From contig CAJFCJ010000021.1 of the NCBI GenBank assembly GCA_904063045.1, forward strand, positions 434,001 through 498,000: a DNA stretch of 64,000 nt, read 5' to 3'. A program made the translations under genes and the position numbers. Source of the stretch: Dimorphilus gyrociliatus (lineage: Eukaryota > Annelida > Polychaeta > Dinophilidae). This document shows positions 23,392 to 36,560 of this stretch, piece after piece. The notes beneath the pieces are model-generated. The model was given only the letters and a program-made list of their open reading frames with translations. It ran no database searches and was not told the origin of the DNA. Within the stretch, counting starts at the first letter, position 1. The number at the start of each line of letters is the position of its first letter.

Positions 23392-24672
23392 ATGGCGCAA
23401 GAGGAGCTTCCTTGCGCTATATTTTTTAGTTGCGACGAAAGCCCACCAAATACGATTATTAAACGTTTGAAACTTTATTAATATTATAATATAAAATATG
23501 TTAATCAATTTTCAAAAGAAATATATTTTCAATATATAGAAATAGATAATATTTCACAATTTTTTCACTTAATTCACCTATTATCACTCAGAAATTGTCT
23601 CAACTCCACAAGTGGATCCTGTTCAAGATGACATCGAGACTTACGAATGGGATATTGATACAAAATATTATACTTCGAAAATAAATCTATGCGCTTCGAA
23701 AACATCTATCCTGTCATCATCAGTATTGGAGCGAACGAATGCAATAGCTATAACGTTCAATACAAGCGAAGTATAAATAACCAAATTGTTAACCTATGTT
23801 AACTATTAGTTACTAATTATATAACATTCTATTAATTATTATAGGAAGATTGTTTGACAAAAGTAAGCAAACTATGGTCCCAAATAAAGGAATCCAGTCC
23901 GCAAGTTTTATTATTAATTTGCGAGAATTGTAAAGAGAGCGACCGTTTGTATAGATTGTTAAAATACTATAAATAGCTAGTTAAAACTAATATAAATCAA
24001 AAGAAAGAGTACGCATCACAAATTGTAATAAATCTCTAAAAATTTATGCAACAGCTATATCCCGAACTGAAATTATACACTGGACTTTGGATAATGGATT
24101 CGAATTTGTTGAATTAAATGAAGAATGCGAATCGGAAGGTAACGAATTATACAAATTTTATATTATTCAAACTATTACTTTATTATCACTCTTTTATCGT
24201 TCTTTTAGATGAATACGATGTTATTGGTATCAATAGAATTATTCAAGCTTTACACGCTCACACATGGCCAAATCTACAATTGAAAAGTGAGAATAATAGA
24301 AAATTGAAATCTCAGATAGAAAGTGAGAAGGAAAAACAAAAAGAGGAAAAGGAAGAAGAAGAAGGAGACTGCTCCTCAAAGTCATCTTCTAACGAACCAG
24401 AGTATAACGAATTGGAAGATAATTCTTATGAAGAACTGTTTTCGCAATTTGCCGATATGAAAGGTTTACCTTATTTTTATATAAATGTTTAATAGACAAC
24501 GTATAAACAACAATTGTATTCTTTTTCAGTAAAGGCGGAAGGTCTACCACCGGAAGAACGAAAGAAGTTTGCCGAAGAGGTTGTAATAAAATTCTGGAAA
24601 TCAATGGGTGGAGACGAATCAGAAATAGCTGGTTTATCAGATGACGATGACGACGATAAAGTACCGAAGTAA
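23392..24672 (+). CDS. aagab: Alpha- and gamma-adaptin-binding protein p34
   Basis: Six exons, 23392-23464, 23592-23770, 23845-23944, 24055-24138, 24209-24463 and 24530-24672, total 834 bases (277 residues; the human protein is 315). Diagnostic parts are the small-GTPase-like N-terminal half (ETYEWDIDTKYYTSKINLC ... WTLDNGFEFVELNEECESED ... GINRIIQALHAHTWPNL), a variable acidic Glu/Lys/Ser linker, and the C-terminal conserved helix region SYEELFSQFADMKVKAEGLP plus EEVVIKFWKSMGGDESEIAG. The protein ends in an acidic DDDDDDK stretch. Known members are cytosolic chaperones that hold adaptin subunits while the AP-1 and AP-2 clathrin adaptors assemble. All introns are 71-127 bases long. The donor after exon 1 (AAAC|GTTTGA) is weak, but the phase and family alignment support it. 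Confidence 0.93.
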
Positions 24673-25249
24673 ATGATGAAAGTTTGGAGAAAATTGATTA
24701 ATTCCATAACTTATATTAATCATATAGATATTTTATTTTTAAAGAGGATATAAACTGTTTTTGTTAACATTAATAATTATAATAAAACAATCATGTTACT
24801 ATCGATATCTCTATTTATATAGAAAAAATGTTTTTAGAGTAGTTTTTGACATTTTTATACAGTAGAAACAAAATTGGTAGGATATTAAAGAAGTTGTATT
24901 AAGCTAATGAATTTCTTATCTGTAGGTTTCAAAGGCTACTGCTAATAAGAAAAGTAAGTTAGAGGTAATATATAGAAATTTTCAAATATTAAAAGTTAAT
25001 TACTATTATTACAGTTCTCAGAGTCTAATATCTTTTCCATAAGATAATTCAATAACGTTATTGATGTCATAAAGTATATGGATTTGTATATTTAAGGGAT
25101 AGATACCTGACTAATGTCAACCAGATGATACATTATCTTGATTAGACATTTCGTTTCTTTCCTTTCTTGTTTACGCTCTGACTCAGAGTTTTGGTTCATA
25201 TTCTTCCATTGTTCTTGAGAGAGAGAGTAGCGATGTATACATATTTTCT
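24673..25249. other. Intergenic DNA between aagab and the GPCR pseudogene
   Basis: A tail-to-tail interval of AT-rich sequence. No exon or repeat is recognised. Confidence 0.5.
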
Positions 25250-26027
25250 TTAGAGTTTAGTGTTTGTTGTAAATCTGTTGGACAAGTTTATGCGCAATTG
25301 TTGTTTTATGCTCTTTGAGAATAATTTTAAAAATTCTTGTCTAAATCTTTTACCACTGAGACAATAAATATAGAAATTCAAAGCGTGATTACTCTGAGAT
25401 ATAGCTGAGAGAGTTAGAGCTAGAACAAGTAGTTTTCTTGATTCCGATGGTGATGGCTCTTTAATAAAGTAATGTACATATAATTGAAGACTGGCTATTG
25501 GTAAACATGATGCCACAAAATACTGTAGAATGAAACGAAGATTAAGCAAATAACAAGCATGATATGACTTTTATTAGCATTATTATTGATTTTCAATTCA
25601 TTAAGTGATAATTTCTTTCTTATTGATAAGGCTTTTAAAAGACTTTTCAACATCAGTATATTTACTAAGAAAAGCAGTAATGAGGGGAAAATTCCATAAT
25701 CAAAAACTAGGATTACACTGTTGACGTTTCTTTCGTAAAATTCTATTGATTTAGTTTTATATTTACAAAGAAATACATCTTTCCATTTCGTTGTTGAAGA
25801 TCTTATGATAAGTGTTTCCTGGTATATGAATAGTTCATGAATACCGAGAGGAAACTAAGATAAATCGAAGTTGTTGAATAGTTTAAAGGGGCTTTTGAAA
25901 ATATAATGAAACACGAAATATTACCAAATATTCCAAGAAAAAACAGAATTATAGGAAAAACTTTACCAGTTATGATTATTGTTCTAACATCATCATTAAA
26001 ATAGTCATCTAAACTGGAGTTGCTCAT
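25250..26027 (-). pseudogene. Broken rhodopsin-type GPCR copy
   Basis: This is a damaged tandem copy of the GPCR at 26628-27686. The first piece (26027 to about 25840) encodes an N-terminus and TM1, with IFGNISCFIIFSKAPLNY against IFGNICSFIIFSKASLNY in the intact gene. About 300 bases covering TM2 to TM4 are missing. The sequence then resumes in another frame at ELFIYQETLIIRSS, continues through TM5 (IFPSLLLFLVNILML), and is frameshifted again at about 25530-25550 before the TM6-TM7 piece ending NHALNFYIYCLSGKRFRQEF. With the TM3 DRY region lost and two frame breaks, it cannot encode a working receptor. TTTCATTCTACAG at the second break resembles a splice acceptor, but the intact paralogue has no introns. 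A transcribed remnant cannot be excluded. Confidence 0.85.
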
Positions 26028-26627
26028 AATGATTCTTATAGAAAAGAGTAAAGTTTACTTCGGAGTATATCTAGTCAAATTTTGCTCAGTTCCTTGATGG
26101 AAAATGAGTTAGTTTTATGTTCAACGTTAATATATGTAAACAAGAATTTCTATTTTATATAATTAGACTTTATTATAATTAGCCTAAAACCTCTTACATC
26201 TTTACATCTTCTTAAAATGGATATATAAAGATATAAAGGCGGAAAAGAAACGTTAAAGGCGTTAAAAATTTCTAATTTTTAATATTAAATATATCTTGTC
26301 TATATTATTCTATCTCGTCTTTCTTTTTTATCAATATTACCATTCATAATTAAATATATAAGAATTTCCCTTTATTATCTTTCAATAGGAACAACGTAAA
26401 GGAGGAAAAACTACAGCAAAACAACGAATTGTCTTAATTTTAAATATATTTTCTTTTTCTTTGCTTTCATTTTTACATTATTTACCTCTTTTTTACCTTT
26501 GTATATTTTATATATATTTTGATTGTTTTCTTCTATTTTTACGCTAATATTAAACTATAAAAGATATTAAATAATAAAGTTTAATGCATATTCATAAGAG
26601 TAATTTGCGATATATATGTATGACTAT

Positions 26628-27686
26628 TTAAAATTTTGAAGCCTTTTGTAGAACTATTGAATGTTCTGTTTGAGAGGAATTGCCCTTTCTTATATTCTTG
26701 AATAATTGAAGAAATTCACCTCTGAACTTTTTTCCACTTAGACAATAAATATAAAAATTTAGTGAGTTGTTACAGTGTGATAAAACTCCAAATACTAAAG
26801 CTAGAATTTTTATCTTTGCAGCTTGATTGGGCGATGGATTTGGATTAAAATTTTGAAAATAGACGTTAAGCCAAACTAACGGTAGAGTTGAAACTGTAAA
26901 AAATACAGATAAACTGACAAGTAAAATAGATAGTTGATAGTTTTTCATTTCATTCCTATCCAAGTTAAACGTTACCAAATATAATCGTTTTCTCTTGGCA
27001 ATTATTAACTTTCTCACTATTAAGGAATTAATAAAAAACAGTATAACAGATGGCATAAAGGTGAAATCGAATGCCACTACTAAACTATGCACATTCCTTT
27101 CATACAATTCTACCGATTTTGTCCTATATACACATAGGAAAATATCATCTATTTTTGATATAGAAGACCTCATAATTAATGCTTCATCATATATGAAAAG
27201 TTTATGGGAATAGTATGCAAAATGTATAAGAATAAGACAAATAGATACAATCTTTGCTCTCTTCTTCGAGCAAATATTTTTAGCTTTGGTAGGGAAGATT
27301 ATAAAGAGACTTCTATCCAAATTCATAGCAACAAGAATCCATGCACTCGAAGTTGAAAATATAACTGGTAAGAATCCATCCATTGCACAAAAGTAATATC
27401 TGTAAACTTGCTTATTATCCGTTATTGTAGTTTCCATAAATTTAAACATTCTACCAAAAGCTTCCAAAAGTAAAGAAATTGTATCGACAAACGCTAAATA
27501 TCTAAGATAAATGGAAGTTGTTGTGTAGTTTAGAGACGCTTTACTAAATATTATAAAACTGCAAATATTTCCAAAAATACCAATAAAGCATAGTAACATT
27601 GTAACGCTCTTACAACTGATCATAACAATTTGATAATTTTCAATGAAATAGCTATGATAATGAGTATTATTCGTTAAATTCAACAT
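26628..27686 (-). CDS. Rhodopsin-type (peptide-receptor-like) GPCR
   Basis: An intronless gene of 352 residues with seven membrane segments. It has an NNT N-glycosylation site near the N-terminus and GN in TM1 (IFGNICSFIIF). The Cys in YYFCAMDGF should be the TM3 disulfide partner. The TM3 end is LDRSLFIIFP in place of DRY, TM5 is near FMPSVILFFINSLIV, TM6 is LLVSLSVFFTVSTLPLVW, and TM7 is NNSLNFYIYCLSGKKFR in place of NPxxY. The C-tail is short and Ser/Lys-rich. The NFYIYCLSGKKFR end and the DRS variant are common among lophotrochozoan FMRFamide/peptide-type receptors of family A, but I cannot name the ligand. A decayed copy lies 600 bases downstream on the same strand, so this is a local duplication. 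The start is the first ATG of the open frame. Confidence 0.88.
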   Translation of the reverse strand: MLNLTNNTHYHSYFIENYQIVMISCKSVTMLLCFIGIFGNICSFIIFSKASLNYTTTSIYLRYLAFVDTISLLLEAFGRMFKFMETTITDNKQVYRYYFCAMDGFLPVIFSTSSAWILVAMNLDRSLFIIFPTKAKNICSKKRAKIVSICLILIHFAYYSHKLFIYDEALIMRSSISKIDDIFLCVYRTKSVELYERNVHSLVVAFDFTFMPSVILFFINSLIVRKLIIAKRKRLYLVTFNLDRNEMKNYQLSILLVSLSVFFTVSTLPLVWLNVYFQNFNPNPSPNQAAKIKILALVFGVLSHCNNSLNFYIYCLSGKKFRGEFLQLFKNIRKGNSSQTEHSIVLQKASKF

Positions 27687-28076
27687 GGTTTACGTATGTT
27701 TGTACAGTTTGTAGAGTATGTTTACTTTTTACCTTATATACAGAGAAAATGTATTTCGTTAATTGACAGCAGAAAATGGGAGATATAGTTAATCTCAATT
27801 TATAAATAGCCTTATAGACTATTTTCGGCTGAAATAAGCAGTTTCTTCTTATAGATTAATGATGTATGTTTCGTAACGAACTCGTAATAAACTTTAACAA
27901 GATTATTGTTATATGAATAAGCCTTTATTTAATTATTATTCTTATTAAATATTATATACAAATAAGTGTAATTTGTACAGTTTGATACAGTTTCAAATAC
28001 AGTTTATACACTAATACTTTGAAAAGAATTTCCTTCTATTAAACAACATCTATAACTTAATAAATAATTAATATAT
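27687..28076. other. Intergenic DNA between the GPCR and the polycystin-like gene
   Basis: About 390 bases of AT-rich DNA with no recognised element. It should contain the polycystin 3' region and the GPCR promoter. Confidence 0.5.
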
Positions 28077-31000
28077 TCATTTCACAACTAATTGAATATT
28101 TTCAACTTCAACGCAATTTTTCAATGAATGTTTCATGAATAAAGTTTTTAATTCGCCTTCCGCTTGAACTTTAAGACAGTTGTTCAAATACTTTAATATT
28201 TCATCTAACCTCTTTATTAAATCATTTAAATGATCGTTATTCGTTAATGAATTACGAATGTCATAACGATCCTCCTCTTTAACTTTTTCCTTTTTTAATT
28301 GTTTAATTAGTACTAAAGGTTCATCTTTAATAATATATTTGTTCTTAGAATTTTTAGTATCTTTTGGTTTTTTGAATAATCTGTTAAATAATTCACCAAT
28401 GTATTTATATAATTCTTCATCGTATCCGGTTTTAGTCTTTTTCGATTTGACTTTTTTTAGTATATCGTTTAGAATTGTTATTAAAAAGTTTGTTGCTACA
28501 TAATGAATTAGGAATGCATAGATAATTATAAAGATTTTCCCATACAGACCGGATTCTGCTTCTATTGAATCGAATGATAATTTTCCGAATAGAGTTCGAA
28601 ATAGTGATATAGCACTTGCAATCAAAGTCTTATAGTTGTTCAATTTTGGTCCAAATACTATTAAGCCAAAAAATGATGAACCAATTAAAAATGCAATATA
28701 GCATATTAATAGATTTAAAAGAAGTTCTTTGGTTTTTGTCAATATCGTTGCTAATATAGATATATTTCTGGATATCTTTAGTATCTCTAATAAATGAATT
28801 TGGGCAAAAAAGGCGGATAGACCTATAAAAAGAATAAAATATTTATCAGATGCAAAGAACTTGGAGAAATCAATGATCTTATCTCTAGAGTTCATTACGG
28901 TTTCAACAGTTTTTAAACCAATAATAGTTCTCCAAATGTAAAGTGCAATAGCTGTCATAAATGTTAGTAACGATAGCACAAGGAAAATTGATGGTAATTT
29001 CCTTTGTTTTATTCCAAGTATAACGGTTTTACAAAGTTGTATTAAGCCTATGAGTAACGTAAAACCTTCGATTATTAACGTTATCAATCCTCCCACTCCT
29101 GTATATCTATATAATTTTAAAGAATCCACTTCAATTGATGGAAGAATCTGTCCAAATAAATCTCTTTCGAATATCCATCTGGCTTGTGACATCCATAGAT
29201 TATTCATTATTATAACCTCCAAAATCACCTTAGATGTTGTTCTATCGAACCAAAACTGTTCATTAACATTTCTTAAAATTTTCTGGGCTGTTTCGTTATT
29301 ATCGCCCAAAGATATAACCGACACATTCAGAAAGGAGTTAGTAATGAAATTAGTAAAATTAGTAATTGCAGATTTCTTATCATCGCCAATGCAAGGTCTG
29401 CCTTCATAAAGATTTCGCAATATATTTGATAATCTACATTTCTGATACATGAATCTCTCTTGAATGAGTTTAGGAGGAGAAAATCTCATCTGATATAAAT
29501 CTTGAATAAATTTTTTATCGTATTCATCTCTCTCTTCCGTATTATAGTAATAATCTTGATAAATGGTAGGGATAGCTTCATTACTTAGCCATTTGTTTAA
29601 ATTTTCCAGTGATTTTATAGATTGAACGTTATTTATTGATTTACTTAAAGCTTGATTTTGATAGAAATTCTCAACCTGCCTTGACGAAAAGCAAACGTAT
29701 ACTAATAAGGTAAAATATATTGAATGAATGAAGATGTCAAAGATCATTTTTCTCATACGATTTTCAAGATTCTTTTCTAATTTCTTTAATCTATTACGCT
29801 CCCTAATCTGAATATATTTCAAATGAACTTTTAATTCTTTTGGAACTGTATTAAGGTCCTGCTTTTGTAATTTTATCAATTTTTCCTTTCCAGTTTCGTA
29901 TTGAAGAAGATCGCTCTCTTGTTTCAGAATGAACGTAAGGAAGATAACAATGAGAAATACTTTAATTGGTTGAAGAAGAATAAAACTTTCGAAGAAAGAT
30001 AAAACAAACGAGACCAACCACTTGACCGATTTTTCTTTACCCCATTGAATAGAATAAAGTATGGTAAAGAATGCCGAAGAAAGAATAGCAACAATTGCCA
30101 CTGTCCATCCAAAAATTACGCAAAATCTTCGTTTTCTCTTCGAATTGAAGCAGGAAGTAATTACGATCAAACCTGGTACAACCACAATGCTACTAGCAAA
30201 ACTTACATATACTTCATTCACCGTGAATGAGTATGGTCCAATAGTAAAAGCGCTTTGTTTAGGACTCGTTTCCGAGTTCCTATAAAACATACAACTAGCA
30301 ATCATAGACAAAAAGAGAGCAACGAAACAAGTTATTAATCTTTGTAGTCTTGTGAAAATTGATCTTATTCTCTTTGTTCCAATTGATAGCCAAAGATGAT
30401 CATCAGCAAATCTTCTTTTGGTATTTCTTATCAATAGAGTTGAAAGATCGTATTCGAATTTTTCAAATTCTGCTAATAAAAGTTCTTCATTAATCAAACC
30501 AGCAAAGGATAACCAATCTTCATGGGTAAAAAGAGACCAATTATTTGTCGAACAGTGAATAATGATTATCTTGGACAGGTATAGTTTAGTATTCGAAGGG
30601 AATGGTTCAACTGTTCCGATTTTTAGACAAACCAATTGGCCAAGATAGTTCGGCGTTGTAAGCATAAAAGAACTACATGTATCCGACTCAACCCTCTTAA
30701 ATGAAAAACGAAATTAAAAGAATGATAAATTATGTGATAATTAACTTTGTGCAGACTATAAACTGCATAATTAATATATGTAACTTACATAATCATCTTC
30801 TGATAGGATTCTTTGACCCGAATTACCTTCTGTACCGTATAACGTTATATAAATTCGTAGATTTGAAGATTTTATTATCGTTTTACCAGTAAATACATGA
30901 ATTTCGTATCTATTAGAGTCTCTTTCCTGATTGCCAATTAGAGATATAGGTTTCCAAGAAATTTCATCTCTAATATCTAATCTTCGAGCCAAAATGACTA

Positions 31001-34000
31001 ATGGTATTAATAATACAATTAAACAACAAATTGTTGAAAAAACCGCTGCGTTATCGGCTAGTTTTGAACCAAAATTTAAGAACACTGTATCAAAATCAAT
31101 TAAATTAGGTTTAATATCTAAACCAGCCCCTAAGCTGCCAAATATATTACTCTTGAAGCGGGTTGTTGATGGTGTACTTCCTTTATCGATATTACATACA
31201 GTAGGGTCTGAATGCCAAGTGTTACCATTCCAGATATTGCAGGAGGCATTAAATATTGTTACGTTATAATTAATTATCTCTAAATCTGAATCAACAATAA
31301 AGTAAAACGTTGTGTTATCATTCTGATCAATAACTAATGTTCTTAGATATTCGTAACAATACTTTTCATTCATCTGTTTTGTACAAGATATATTTTGAGG
31401 TATTGAAAAATTCCGATAGGTGGCATTTGTTAAATTTCCTGCTGTAAATGATACAGTTAAATTTCCTTTCAGTGGTTCAAAGGTTAAAATTAAAGGTATC
31501 CCGGATTGTGTAACGTTTATAGAATGTATAACTTTCACTTTTGATTCTATAGATTCCGATTTAGGCTTCGTAATATCCATTGTTAAAGCATAGGGCTCAT
31601 TTAATGTTTCTTTCAGTTTTTTATTATCCTCTTTTTTGGAACTTTTACACGATTCTAATCGAAATTCTGCAACGCTCGATTTAACGCGATCGGCACTAGC
31701 ATCCCATATATAAGGGTTAATAGTAGACACAAGTAGCATTCTCTTAATACAATCATCATCATTAATATCCATCATTTTATTGATTGATGGAATTTCTATG
31801 AAACTATGGCGAGCGGAATACGTCTGGTTGCTCATATTTTTCCAGTTATTTCTTTCTAACTCTAGAGTTATATCCTCCAAAGATATTTTCGTTGCACCAT
31901 CCCCAACTCTTTTATCGTCTAGTAACTCATCACTAACGTTGTGTATAACGGCGACTACCTCTCTCATAACGACACCAACTTGAGTTTGTGTATCATTTAG
32001 CATAACTTCCGGCTCTGGTGGAGTTTCAGTGGGACCTAGATTATTAATTGTTGAAAAACAACTATTCTTACTGCCCTTTAAATAACTTTTAACCTCTTGA
32101 TTATGTGAATTCGCGGCCGAGGCAATACGAATTCCGCTTTGAATAAGGCTAACCGACAAGTCTTCCGTAACTTGTCTCCCAATTCTCCCTCTATTATTAT
32201 TTAAAGCTGAATTTAAATTGGTTAGTTGAGTACTAAGATCATTTTGAGTTTGAATATCGACTTCATTTGGCTTGGATGCTAAAGAATCTATTAGACCATT
32301 ATTTTGCTGCATCTCGTCAGCTGTATTAAAAGGGATTTTTTTTGTATGATTAACCATAATTCCTCTTAAATTCATCCTTCTCTGTCTTCCTTTGCATTCG
32401 TTATCCTTTCTTGTAGGTTGATCATCAGTTTTCGAAGAGTTAGACGTTAAATTTACGTTTAAAATCGAAGTTACCGAGAAAACGCTGGAAGCTACTTGAC
32501 TAAAACTGCCGTTTTTTATTTTATCAGTAATATCATTACTAGTCATAATATTCATCGTTTCATTTAGCAACTCCTCTTCCGGAAGATTGGGAACAGTGAC
32601 TTCAACATCATAAAGAAACTCCGTTTGATCCCCTACGGAATCCCTAACGGTTATTACAGCTTCAGTCAAAAAATTCTTATCCGGATTCCCAACCGGTAGC
32701 ATCAAAGGTACAGATTCCTGGTTGTAGGAAAAAAATAAAAGAAAAGATTTATCTGTTCCTTTGGGTCTTGCTTTATATTCGTATTTCAAACCCAAACTTC
32801 CTTCCCTCTTGTCGTATTCCAACCAACCTTGACAACTTATCATAAAATTTGTGATGGAAGCAAAACCACTTCTAGGTTCGCAATTGCAACTTCCCCCAAA
32901 AGGCCTTTTATTTCGAAGGAATTTTTTCTCAAACTTTGTAGTTTTATTAAGAAATCGTCCTTCAACTTCTAAGTAATGCCATACTCCTTCCTTTAAAGAA
33001 TTTTCCAATATTTCTATCCTCTTCGATGTAGTAGTCGTCGATATGTGCAATTTTGATTGAAGGTCAATTTCTATTTTTCCTCCTGAATATTCTTCAAATA
33101 ATCGCCATTTATAGTAAACTTCATCAAACATAGTTGAACAATGTTGCAGGCAATCAACAGCAAATACCATTGGTAATCTTATAGCTGACTTTTTACCGCA
33201 ATTTTCCATACATCTGTAATATCAATAGAATTATTTGTATCACAGTAATTATTTAATTATTAGTTTACTTACATTACATTGACAACTGGAATACCAGTTT
33301 CAATAATTAATTCCTGTACTGAATCCACGAACGCCGAAGGGGAGCTAACTCGAACTCTAATTAGAAATCTTTGTTTTGTATCTAAATATGCGGTATTTAA
33401 CGTAAATTGATTAGCAGTGACTGGTAACTTTCCAGGCCCTGTCCCAAAACATCCTCCACTCTTTAAATAGTCGTTGGTTATGTTAGGTGGATAATTGATG
33501 TATGTCAATTTGTTAGTTATATTATCTTGTTCGTGGGAAAGCTTACAAAACCATTCAAAGCTTATTTCATCCATATTATCGGATTTTACTAGGGCTTTAA
33601 AGGTAACATTATCAGAATAATTAACATTGATAACACTTCCGCCTTCAACTGAAACATTTAAGGGTAGATGTACTATTTGAAAATATATTGAAGCATTTGC
33701 TGTTGTTTCTTCTACTTTATTCATACTAGCGCTGAAAAATGCTGCATAATGTCCGTAATTTAGAGAGAAAGCTTTGCACAATAAGGTTTCATTAAAGCCT
33801 TCTCTAATAGTTGTATTCGTATCTAAATATACAAGTTTCCAATAATAATCAATTTTACTAGTTTTTGAACAGAATACAGTTAAATTAACGAATAGTTCCA
33901 AATGATCAGTTTTGAATAGATCAGGCTGAGAGAGAAAGTATTTATTGACGTTTATTTTAGGAGGAAAGCAGTACCAGTTTTTAACCTCAAATTTCTTAAA

Positions 34001-35876
34001 AACCAAGTCACTACCTAAATGATTAAAAGCGCGAATAGCTATATAATAAACGCCTTCGTTTTCGTAACGATACTGAAATCTTATTAGTTTATCGTTTTTA
34101 CTGATTTTAGTGAAATTAAGAAGTTTATCCTTCGAATAATCCTCGCATAATTCATCCAATCCGAACGTTCTTTCGTCTAATGTATTACCGAATTGTATAT
34201 GTAAGCAACCCCTATCCCCAATATTATCCATCTCTAAAATAAATGTTGTTAAATTGAAAACCAAAATTGGTTCAACGATTATTATAGAACGTATAATAAC
34301 CACATCCAATCTCACTAATACTTTAGCTTTAGAAATAACCTCCGAAACAGTATTAGAACAATTCGTTATCATGTTTAAAATGCCTAGAGAGGATTTAGGA
34401 AGAGTTTGTCCAAAGTTGAAATTTCTGTCCCTAGGCCAAATTTTGACGAAGATATATTTTGACATGCCGTTGCTAAATTGTATATTGCAAGAAATATCTT
34501 CCAATATTTCTTGTTCTTTATCCAATTCCAAAGAATAGTTAAGATTTCCTGGTGGCCAGTATATTGTATCCTTGCAAATAATATTTACAAGTTTTATTCT
34601 ATTTTGAACGACTATCGCAACCCTTACTTGACCTTTGCTAATTGGATTTTTAGCCTCCACAACAACTGTATAATTTCCGGTTTCGTTATAAAACTTAGAG
34701 AGAGTTAGAGGCGTCTCTGAAGCGAATATTAGAGGATGCTCTACCTCTATTCGAGTAGTATCATTAAAGTCAATTACGAATGTGACATTCGAGCCTTTTT
34801 GCATAGTTATATTCAAGTGGAACTCTACCACTGGCATAATATTATAGGCGGTAGATAGTAGGGTCAAATTTGATATTTCTTCGAAAATTGAGAAGGTGTG
34901 ATTAGTTGTCATAGAACTAACTAAGTTCCAGCAGGAAAGATGGAGATTAATGTTTTTACCAACATCTCTCCTAGTTAAATTATGTAATAATAATTCTGTA
35001 CGTTTTTTTATAGAAAGCTCCGGAAGAAATCTAATTTCCGCCACTGCAAAATTCGTTGATAAATTCCAGGAACAAAACACATCGCTAGGTCCAATTGAAT
35101 TAGTATTCGCCTCTAACCAAAATTTGTAGATATCTTTATTAAAAGTGAAACGTTCAGATTGAATTATTTCAATCTCTTCAATTGCATTCTGAACGATTAC
35201 CTCATAAGTTAAATTTAATATTGCAGAAATGTTGTTAGAAGTCTTAAAAATGGCTTGAACTTTAAAATTACCGGCAAGGGAATACGAATGATTAAAAACA
35301 TGTCCAGTTGAACACGACAAATGAAATGTTTCGGTAATATTATCGCCGTACATAAGAATTACCGTTGAATTATTACCAATCACAAAAAATTTAGCTGTCT
35401 CATTCGTTCTCAGGATATTTTTATCAGAATTTAATGAATAATTAAGCTCATTTACAGTACTTTTAAAATGGATTTTATTATCTGTAAACGAAAATAACAT
35501 TAAAAGAAAAGTTTAATGACATTTTCTTTTATTGTTTTTAAGTGGTAGAAATAAAAAAGAATAGCTATAAATATTCTATTAAGCTATTTATTATTGTTGT
35601 TGTTAAGTATAAATGTATGTAATTTAAGGAAATATTATCTAGCATTAACTTGGATAGTATCGATAGATACTATAATACATACTTTTCCATAATCAAGTAC
35701 GATTATGTGTCTGTCATATATATGTTATATATCATTCATACATATACTGTATATATATACATTATATACTAATATATGTATACAATACATTATTCTTCTA
35801 TTTAACACTTACCAACTATACAAATCAATTGCAAAATTTCAAACGAAAGGATACAAAGGATCAATTTTGGAATCAT
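28077..35876 (-). CDS. Polycystin-1-like protein (REJ, PLAT, 11-TM type)
   Basis: Four exons, 35876-35813, 35481-33273, 33213-30789 and 30695-28077, total 7,317 bases (2,438 residues). Exon 1 encodes a signal peptide (MIPKLILCILSFEILQLICI). The large ectodomain is rich in N-glycosylation sites, with PKD-repeat-like beta segments and a receptor-for-egg-jelly-type region (about 740-1400). A degenerate GPS lies at about 1415-1452 (CNIWNGNTWHSDPTVC). TM1 is near 1480-1500. A PLAT domain starts at 1527 (YEIHVFTGK) and runs across the third intron. TM2 is near 1687-1704, further segments follow, and the polycystin channel block includes TGVGGLITLIIEGFTLLIG and FLIGSSFFGLIVFG. The C-terminus is charged and may form a coiled coil. 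Polycystin-1 proteins sit in ciliary or sperm membranes and pair with TRPP channels. It is shorter than human PKD1, nearer PKDREJ or PKD1L types, and there is no LRR or WSC domain. Confidence 0.88.
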
Positions 35877-36073
35877 GTCTCCTCTGCTACTGATTATGAG
35901 CGATTGAGAATATTCGTGCATTATTTTATTGACCTGAAAGAATGTTTTATTATTCATATATAGGAAAAAATAGACTGAAATTTATTAACCTTCAAGCTAT
36001 ATATATAATCATTTTGAATTAAAAATTTACAGTTAAAGAAATTATATAATAGAAAGAATATTCAAGTTTTAAT

Positions 36074-36256
36074 ATGGTTTTTAATACTTACAATAAAATT
36101 AAAGCTTGGAAAACAGGCTTTCTGTTAAATCTCCAACATTATTTCATTTCAAGTCATAGGTTAGTAAGGCCTCCCCGTAAACCTTCTAAGGTCAATTCTC
36201 TTGCGTCCACCACTCTGGAAAATTCCATTATCTACGATAGTCAGTCTTTCCCATAG
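36074..36256 (+). other. GC-elevated short segment with small opposing open frames
   Basis: The stretch at about 36150-36260 is clearly richer in GC than its neighbours. The plus strand has a 60-codon frame from ATG 36074 (ends in DSQSFP). The minus strand has a 34-codon frame with GGRKRIDLRRFTGRPY. I recognise neither. It could be a short exon, a 5' leader exon of the polycystin-like gene (start 200-370 bases away on the minus strand), or an RNA gene. Confidence 0.25.
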
Positions 36257-36560
36257 AGCGTTCATTCATCTATCTAAACCACAGCGAATAGGTTTCATTC
36301 TGACAAATAATTAACAAGGAACGACGTTACCAATCCTAAGCGTTTAAAAAGTACAGTAATCTTTTTAAAAAGGTTATATTAAGAATTTAAACAAAACAAA
36401 TCATTTTATTTATTGTTCTTCTTTATTTTTTAATAATAAACAGGAAAAGAAAACAGATGGACTGTGGAAATTTCTCTTCATCCAAACAAACAAAAAAAAA
36501 ACTATAATCTAATAAAATCCAATAAAAGCAAATTTTCTAAACATGGAAAACAAGGTTTCT

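Noticed and set aside
25530-25550. Splice acceptor that could rescue the GPCR copy as an intron-containing gene
   Set aside because: The intact paralogue is intronless, no matching donor restores TM2-TM4, and the upstream frame break remains.
29050-29409. Plus-strand 119-codon frame
   Set aside because: It is antisense to the polycystin-like channel exon.
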